Source: JAJTGZ01 sp964403525
GTDB lineage: Bacteria > Planctomycetota > Phycisphaerae > Phycisphaerales > UBA1924
DNA length: 19,057 bases
Assembly: GCA_964403525.1 (NCBI GenBank)
Contig: CAYOGE010000048.1
Location: 1-19,057 of the forward strand
Direction of reading: 5' to 3'
Part shown: piece after piece, positions 14,538 to 19,057 of the stretch
How the letters are laid out: each line of letters begins with the position of its first letter
Position numbering within the stretch: the stretch's first letter is position 1
Made by a program: the position numbers and the translations under genes
Notes under the pieces: model-generated
Told to the model about the DNA's origin: nothing
The model's input: the letters and a program-made list of their open reading frames with translations, nothing else
Databases searched by the model: none

Positions 14538-15734
14538 ATGACCCCGACCACCGCCAGCGCACTGACATCGCAGGCTGCCGCACGAGGCAGCGGTTCAACG
14601 CGCGTGTACAACTTCGGGGCGGGACCGAGCACGCTGCCGGAGGAGATGATCCGGCAGATTCAGTCTGACATCTACGACTACGCAGGGACGGGGATGGGCA
14701 TTCTTGAACTGTCGCACCGGGGCAAGGAGTACGACGCCATCGTTGCGGAGATCGACCGAGACGTGCGCAGCGTCGGCAACATCCCCGCCGACTACGACGT
14801 GCTGTTCATGACCGGCGGCGCGACGAGCCAGAACTACATCGTGCCCGCGAACCTGCTGCCGCAGGGCGCAACGGCGGACCACATCGTGACGGGGCACTGG
14901 GCGCAGGGGAGTTTCGACGACGCGCAGCAGTACGTGTCGTGCCACAACAGCGGCGCGACGGTGCACAGCGCTTATCACGGCGGCGGAGACAAGTTCGCGC
15001 ACCTGCCGGCGGAATCGGAGATCCGCTACAGCAAGAGTCCGGCGTACGTGCACATGACCAGCAACAACACCCTCTACGGGACGCAGTGGCTCGACGCGCA
15101 GGGGCGGGCGCGGCTGCCGAAGGTCCCTGCCGGTGCGTTCCTTGTCAGCGACGGGTGCAGCGACTTCTTCTGGGACGAGATGGACGTTTCGAAGTTCGGT
15201 CTGATCTACGGTGGTGCGCAGAAGAACATGGGCACGGCGGGGACCACGTTTGTGATCGTGCGGAAGGACCTTGTCGCGCGGGCGAACAAGTCGATCCCGC
15301 GGATGCTGCAGTACGGGCTCTTCGCGAAAGAAGAGAGCCGCCCGAACACGCCGCCGGTGTTTGCGATCTACACCGTCGGGCTGATGGTGAAGTGGGTGCG
15401 TTCGCAGGGCGGGCTGAAGGCGATGGGGCAGCGGAACCGGATGAAGGCCGGGCTCATTTACGACGCGCTCGACCGACACGCCGGCGCTGGCGGGTTCTAT
15501 GTGCCCCACGCGGCGAAGGCCGATCGGTCGATGATGAACATCACGTTCAAGTGCGCGGCGGGGCCCGCGATGGACGATGCGTTTGTGGCGGAGGCTCGCG
15601 ACCACGGCCTGGACGTGCTGAAGGGGCACCGGATGACCGGGGGGATGCGGGCGAGCACGTACAACGCGATGCCCGTTGAGGGCTGCCGCGCACTGGCCGA
15701 GTTCATCGACGACTTTGCGAAGCGCAAGGGGTAA
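14538..15734 (+). CDS. serC: Phosphoserine aminotransferase
   Basis: The 398-residue pyridoxal-phosphate enzyme interconverts 3-phosphohydroxypyruvate and phosphoserine with glutamate, and usually also serves pyridoxal phosphate synthesis. Visible features are NFGAGPSTLP (25-34), GHWAQ with the ring-stacking Trp121, SNNTLYGTQW (175-184), Asp205 in SDGCSDFFW and the cofactor Lys229 in GGAQKNMG. The C-terminal MRASTYNAMPVEGCRALAEF is also typical. The usual DMSS motif at the Asp is DGCS here. The N-terminal 22 residues are extra compared with the common start at about VYNFGAGP, so a later start is possible, but there is no better start codon with a ribosome-binding site. The gene stands alone. 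Confidence 0.94.
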   Translation: MTPTTASALTSQAAARGSGSTRVYNFGAGPSTLPEEMIRQIQSDIYDYAGTGMGILELSHRGKEYDAIVAEIDRDVRSVGNIPADYDVLFMTGGATSQNYIVPANLLPQGATADHIVTGHWAQGSFDDAQQYVSCHNSGATVHSAYHGGGDKFAHLPAESEIRYSKSPAYVHMTSNNTLYGTQWLDAQGRARLPKVPAGAFLVSDGCSDFFWDEMDVSKFGLIYGGAQKNMGTAGTTFVIVRKDLVARANKSIPRMLQYGLFAKEESRPNTPPVFAIYTVGLMVKWVRSQGGLKAMGQRNRMKAGLIYDALDRHAGAGGFYVPHAAKADRSMMNITFKCAAGPAMDDAFVAEARDHGLDVLKGHRMTGGMRASTYNAMPVEGCRALAEFIDDFAKRKG

Positions 15735-15899
15735 GCCGGGCGGCCGTGGCGACCGGCGTAGTTTGTTCATGCGAACAGCCTCCGCCCAGATCGGGCGCGG
15801 ATTTCCGTGAGCGTTCAATCCTCGCCGGGCAGCGTTCGGTTACCCTTTAGCGTACAGATTCGCTCGTGGGCGAGGGGCCTGAAACCAGGAGGCCAGACA

Positions 15900-16634
15900 A
15901 TGAGAACTTTCTATCTGCTGCTTCCGCTCGCGGCTTCGGTGTGCGCATCGGGCCTCATGGCCCAGACTGACACGAGCGACTACCGCGAGACCGTGGTCGC
16001 CGGCGAGGATGCGAGCACCTATGTGCGCGAGTACTGCCTGGGGCCTTGCGCCTGCCCTGGTCATGTGGGCACAGGTGCTCTTAGCGGCGGCTTCACGCTG
16101 CGGTTTAATCACAGCGACTTCTGGACGAGCTACTACGACGTTGTTGATGTTGAACTGTTCAGCGCCACGCTGTTTGAGCCCCAGGTGCACTACGTGGGCA
16201 CGGGGACGTACGAGATCGGCGGCGACTTTGCCTATACGCACCGGCTGACGCTTAACCTCGTGCCGCTGCACGAGCAGGTGCCGGTGTTCCATCAGTTTGA
16301 CAGCGGGACCAAACTGGTCACGCAGGCATCGCAGTTCCCGGGGATCGCGATCTCCGCCAGCACCGAGGTGGCGGCGTGCACCCAGCGCACGTTGAACCTG
16401 GTAACGACGGCGGTTGCGCTGCCCCTTTGCCCGGCGGACATCGGATCGACCGGCGGCGTGGCGGGGCGCGACGGGCGGCTTGACAACAACGACTTTGTCG
16501 TGTTCATCGAAGCGTTCTTCGGCGGCTCGCCGGTCGCCGATCGCGGCGTGCAGGGGGGTGTGCCGGGGAGTGACGGTGTGTTTGACAACAACGACTTTGT
16601 GGTGTTTATTGACCAGTTCTTCGGCGGCTGCTGA
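15900..16634 (+). CDS. Secreted protein with two dockerin-like calcium-site repeats
   Basis: The 244-residue product has a signal peptide (LLLPLAASVCASGLMA, cleavage probably after Ala21). The mature part (22-175) is of unknown fold and strand-rich, with several cysteines (CLGPCACPG). The C-terminus carries two 34-residue repeats, each with a DG..DNNDFVVFI..FFGG core, the first starting near residue 179. The D-x-G...DG-x-x-DNNDF pattern resembles the calcium-binding loop and helix of dockerin or EF-hand modules, a common C-terminal module in Phycisphaerae secreted proteins. ATG 15900 is set by AGGAGG (15887-15892), 7 bp upstream. What it binds is unknown. It lies between serC and nadB with no clear functional link. 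Confidence 0.88.
   Translation: MRTFYLLLPLAASVCASGLMAQTDTSDYRETVVAGEDASTYVREYCLGPCACPGHVGTGALSGGFTLRFNHSDFWTSYYDVVDVELFSATLFEPQVHYVGTGTYEIGGDFAYTHRLTLNLVPLHEQVPVFHQFDSGTKLVTQASQFPGIAISASTEVAACTQRTLNLVTTAVALPLCPADIGSTGGVAGRDGRLDNNDFVVFIEAFFGGSPVADRGVQGGVPGSDGVFDNNDFVVFIDQFFGGC
16482..16629 (+). repeat. Coding direct repeat of the dockerin-like module
   Basis: The 46-bp segments 16482-16527 and 16584-16629 are nearly identical (GACAACAACGACTTTGT start, TTCTTCGGCGGCT end) at a period of 102 bp. They encode the DNNDFVVFI..FFGG cores. The nucleotide similarity exceeds what the protein needs, so the duplication may be recent or maintained by gene conversion. Confidence 0.75.
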
Positions 16635-16672
16635 CTGCAGTAGGCGTTGGGCGACACGTTCGCTGCGCTGGT

Positions 16673-16687
16673 GCGGCGCCGCGCCGC
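16673..16687 (+). promoter_or_regulatory. Hairpin ahead of nadB
   Basis: GCGGCG (16673-16678), CCG loop and CGCCGC (16682-16687) form a perfect 6-bp stem 21 bp before the nadB GTG. It is followed by a mixed, not T-rich, stretch, so it is a poor terminator. It may be chance in such G+C-rich DNA or may affect nadB translation. Confidence 0.25.
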
Positions 16688-16708
16688 CTGCTTCCGTACG
16701 CTTGTTCC

Positions 16709-18337
16709 GTGACAGCTGCACCAGCCGAGCCCACGCTCTTTGACACCCGACGGACTCTGATCCCGTTTCGGACATCGCTGCTGCCGCAGATCTTCTGCGA
16801 CACGCTTGTGATCGGTTGTGGCGTGGCGGGCCTGCGGGCGGCGATCGCGGCGGCCGTGCACGGCGACACGATCATGCTGGGAAAAGACGAGCCGCAGATG
16901 AGCAACACCGCCTGGGCCCAGGGCGGTATCGCTGCGGTAACCGACGCGGGGGATACGGCCGAGTCGCACATCAACGACACGCTGGTTGCAGGTGCCGGGC
17001 TCTGCGACGTGCCGATGGTGGAGCAGGTCGTCCGACGAGGGCCGGCGCGTATCGCGGAGTTGCTTGAGTGGGGCATCCGCTTTGACAAGGATGTGGCCGG
17101 GCGGCTGAAGCTGGGGCTCGAGGGTGGGCACTCGCTGCACCGCATTCTGCACGCTGACGGCGACGCGACAGGACGCGAACTGTTCCGGTGCTTGTGGGAG
17201 CGAGCGGCCGGGACGACCGGACTCCGGGTGTTTTCCAAGTGCTTCACGCTGGACTTGCTGACGAGTGAGGGGGGGCGCGTGCTTGGTGCGTTGACACACC
17301 ACGCCAAGTACGGCCTGCAGGTGATCTGGGCGCAGCGGACGATCCTGGCGGCGGGTGGGGCCGGCATGGTCTACCGCGAGACGACCAACCCGCGAACGGC
17401 GACGGGTGACGGGATCGCGATGGCGTTCCGCGCGGGCGCATCGATCGCCGACATGGCGTTTGTGCAGTTCCACCCGACGTGCCTTTACCTTGCCGGCGCG
17501 CCGCGTTCGCTCATTACCGAGGCGATCCGCGGGGATGGAGCACTGCTGATTGACCAGAGCGGAGAGCGGTTCATGACGGCTGTTCACCCGCAGGCTGAGC
17601 TTGCGCCACGCGACGTAGTTACGAAGGGGATCGTCGAGCATCTGGCCAACGCGGGAGGGACGAACGTCTACCTGGACTGCCGCGGGATCGCAGGCTTTGC
17701 TCGGGCGTTCCCGGGAATCGCCGCCCTGTTGAAACGCTACGACCTTGATGCCTCGCGGGATCCGATCCCGGTGCATCCGGCGCAGCACTACACGATCGGT
17801 GGTGTGTGGAGTGACCTGAACGGCCGGACGACGTTGCCCGGACTGTGGGCGATCGGTGAAGTGGCCTGCTCGGGGCTGCACGGCGCGAACCGGCTCGCGA
17901 GCAACTCGCTGCTGGAGGGGCTGGTGATGGGCGAGATCGCCGGGAACGACACGGCCGACAAGGGTCGGGCGGGGGGGCCCGGGTCCGGCGGTCGGGCCTC
18001 GATGGCCTTTACGGTGCCGCCGACGGACGCGGGCGACCTCGACCTCGCGGACGTCGAGTCTTCGCTTCGCTCGGCGATGTGGCGGAACGTTGGCATTGAG
18101 CGCAGCGGCGCGCGGCTGCGGAGCGCGGTGGACATGATTGAGTTCTGGGGCAGGTACACCCTTGACAAGGTGTTCGACGATGTGCGCGGCTGGCAGGTGC
18201 AGAACATGCTGACGGTCGCCCGGCTGATCGCACAGAGCGCTCTGGCCCGAGAGGAGAGCCGGGGTGCGCACTGGCGCAGCGATTTTCTCGCCCCGGCGCC
18301 CCGCACCGTGCACGACGCGGTTGCCCGTACACTCTAA
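16709..18337 (+). CDS. nadB: L-aspartate oxidase
   Basis: The 542-residue flavoenzyme oxidises L-aspartate to iminoaspartate, which quinolinate synthase (NadA) uses to begin NAD synthesis. The FAD-binding VIGCGVAGLRAA lies at 34-45, SNTAWAQGGIAAV follows as usual, GLEGGHSLHRILHADGDATGRE is the substrate-side block, and FHPTCLY, HYTIGGVWSD and GEVACSGLHGANRLASNSLLEGLV are family hallmarks. A Gly-rich linker precedes the C-terminal helical domain. GTG 16709 is the first start in a frame that fits; no good ribosome-binding site is visible, and an N-terminal extension of about 25 residues precedes the FAD strand. nadA and nadC are not in the window. A lipoprotein gene follows after 3 bp. Confidence 0.95.
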   Translation: MTAAPAEPTLFDTRRTLIPFRTSLLPQIFCDTLVIGCGVAGLRAAIAAAVHGDTIMLGKDEPQMSNTAWAQGGIAAVTDAGDTAESHINDTLVAGAGLCDVPMVEQVVRRGPARIAELLEWGIRFDKDVAGRLKLGLEGGHSLHRILHADGDATGRELFRCLWERAAGTTGLRVFSKCFTLDLLTSEGGRVLGALTHHAKYGLQVIWAQRTILAAGGAGMVYRETTNPRTATGDGIAMAFRAGASIADMAFVQFHPTCLYLAGAPRSLITEAIRGDGALLIDQSGERFMTAVHPQAELAPRDVVTKGIVEHLANAGGTNVYLDCRGIAGFARAFPGIAALLKRYDLDASRDPIPVHPAQHYTIGGVWSDLNGRTTLPGLWAIGEVACSGLHGANRLASNSLLEGLVMGEIAGNDTADKGRAGGPGSGGRASMAFTVPPTDAGDLDLADVESSLRSAMWRNVGIERSGARLRSAVDMIEFWGRYTLDKVFDDVRGWQVQNMLTVARLIAQSALAREESRGAHWRSDFLAPAPRTVHDAVARTL

Positions 18338-18340
18338 GCG

Positions 18341-18967
18341 ATGCGGCCGCACCGTCTAAAACACGTTTGCCTGATCACGGCAGCGCTCGCGGCGGGCTTG
18401 GCGGTGTCGGGGTGCGCGGAGGAGACCACGGTGATCTCCGAGCGTGGGTTGCTGATCGGGCTGCCCGATGCAGAGCGTGGCGGCAAACCGATGCGAGGGA
18501 GCGGCGGTTCGCTAAACCCGCTCGAGACGCTGCCTGATGCGGAGCTGATCCGAACGACGCCGACCGGCGAGCGGTTTCTCGTTAGCCAGAGCCCGCGCCA
18601 CGTGATCATTCTCACGCGTCGCCTGCTGGCGAGCAACGACGAGGCGGACGGCGTGCTGCTCTACAACCAGCTCATTAGCGATGACACAAAGCGTCGGGCG
18701 ATCTCAGAGGGCAACGACCCGGCCCGGGTTCTGGAGTATTTCAAGGAAAACCGGGCGGAGATCCTCGACCTGCTCGCGGCGATGCCCATGGGTGAACTGT
18801 CACCTGAGGTTGCGTTTGAGCATGTCGACGACGGTAGCGGGAAAGACCGGTCGCGCCTGAGGGTGCGTTCATCACTCGCCCGCACGCTGACGTTTACGGA
18901 ACTGTGGCTGCAGCGCGAGGGCGGCGGGAAGGGGCAGGCGGGGTACAAGCTGCTTTGGGTGAGATAG
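18341..18967 (+). CDS. Lipoprotein of unknown function
   Basis: The 208-residue product has a basic N-terminus, a hydrophobic stretch (VCLITAALAAGLAV) and the lipobox VSGC with Cys25, so it is probably lipidated and anchored after export. The mature part is soluble, with ERFLVSQSPRHVIILTRRLL, a charged helix DPARVLEYFKENRAEILDLLAAMP and a C-terminal TELWLQREGGGKGQAGYKLLWVR that looks like the last strands of a beta domain. I do not recognise the family. It starts 3 bp after the nadB stop and is surely co-transcribed with it. The 90 bp to the window end hold nothing I can call. Confidence 0.85.
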   Translation: MRPHRLKHVCLITAALAAGLAVSGCAEETTVISERGLLIGLPDAERGGKPMRGSGGSLNPLETLPDAELIRTTPTGERFLVSQSPRHVIILTRRLLASNDEADGVLLYNQLISDDTKRRAISEGNDPARVLEYFKENRAEILDLLAAMPMGELSPEVAFEHVDDGSGKDRSRLRVRSSLARTLTFTELWLQREGGGKGQAGYKLLWVR

Positions 18968-19057
18968 GCGGTGCGGATGGGCGGCTGGGCCTGCTTCTTG
19001 CGGGCTAGGTTCTGTTTGACGGATCGAGCAACCGCAGGCACCTCTGGATCATGGCGA

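Noticed and set aside
16292..18352. 686-codon open frame antisense to nadB
   Set aside because: Same effect of high G+C; nadB on the plus strand has all family motifs.

Overview
The window looks like chromosome from a high-G+C member of the Planctomycetota, probably class Phycisphaerae. Three things point there: an ECF sigma factor of the Sigma70_ECF/TIGR02999 type translationally coupled to a Ser/Thr kinase with a TPR tail, a secreted protein ending in two dockerin-like DG..DNNDF calcium-site repeats, and very G+C-rich housekeeping genes with frequent GTG/TTG starts. The placement is inference from gene types, not from a phylogenetic marker.

Region 1 (1-1000) opens with a tandem repeat of about 52 bp (four copies, 62-240), then a good sigma70-type promoter candidate (308-335) and two small unknown proteins (378-749, 758-1000). 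Region 2 (about 1042-5087) is visibly less G+C-rich and is a defence-type accessory island. It holds an FRG-domain protein overlapping a DUF262 protein by GTGA, then a GIY-YIG restriction endonuclease of the Eco29kI type facing its C5-cytosine methyltransferase, with the two 3' ends overlapping by 61 bp. The two small genes, FRG and DUF262 are closely spaced and could form one four-gene operon behind the 308-335 promoter. This is the best candidate here for an undescribed system. A hairpin that could cover the methyltransferase Shine-Dalgarno may control its expression.

Region 3 (5088-9308) holds a structured gap, an unknown protein with a possible Fn3-like C-terminal domain followed by a clean terminator, a G-quadruplex-prone tract with a run of 15 G, a DinB/YfiT-like protein on the minus strand, and divergently prolyl-tRNA synthetase (proS) followed by a GNAT acetyltransferase. 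A 13-bp perfect inverted repeat sits between dinB-like and proS.

Region 4 (9309-14399) holds a histidine ammonia-lyase (hutH) with the complete active-site set but no other hut gene. It converges at 9 bp spacing on the kinase/ECF sigma pair, which is read on the minus strand. Region 5 (14538-18967) holds serC (serine and pyridoxal phosphate biosynthesis), the secreted dockerin-like protein, nadB (first step of NAD synthesis) and a lipoprotein starting 3 bp after nadB. No rRNA, tRNA, CRISPR array, transposase or integrase was found.
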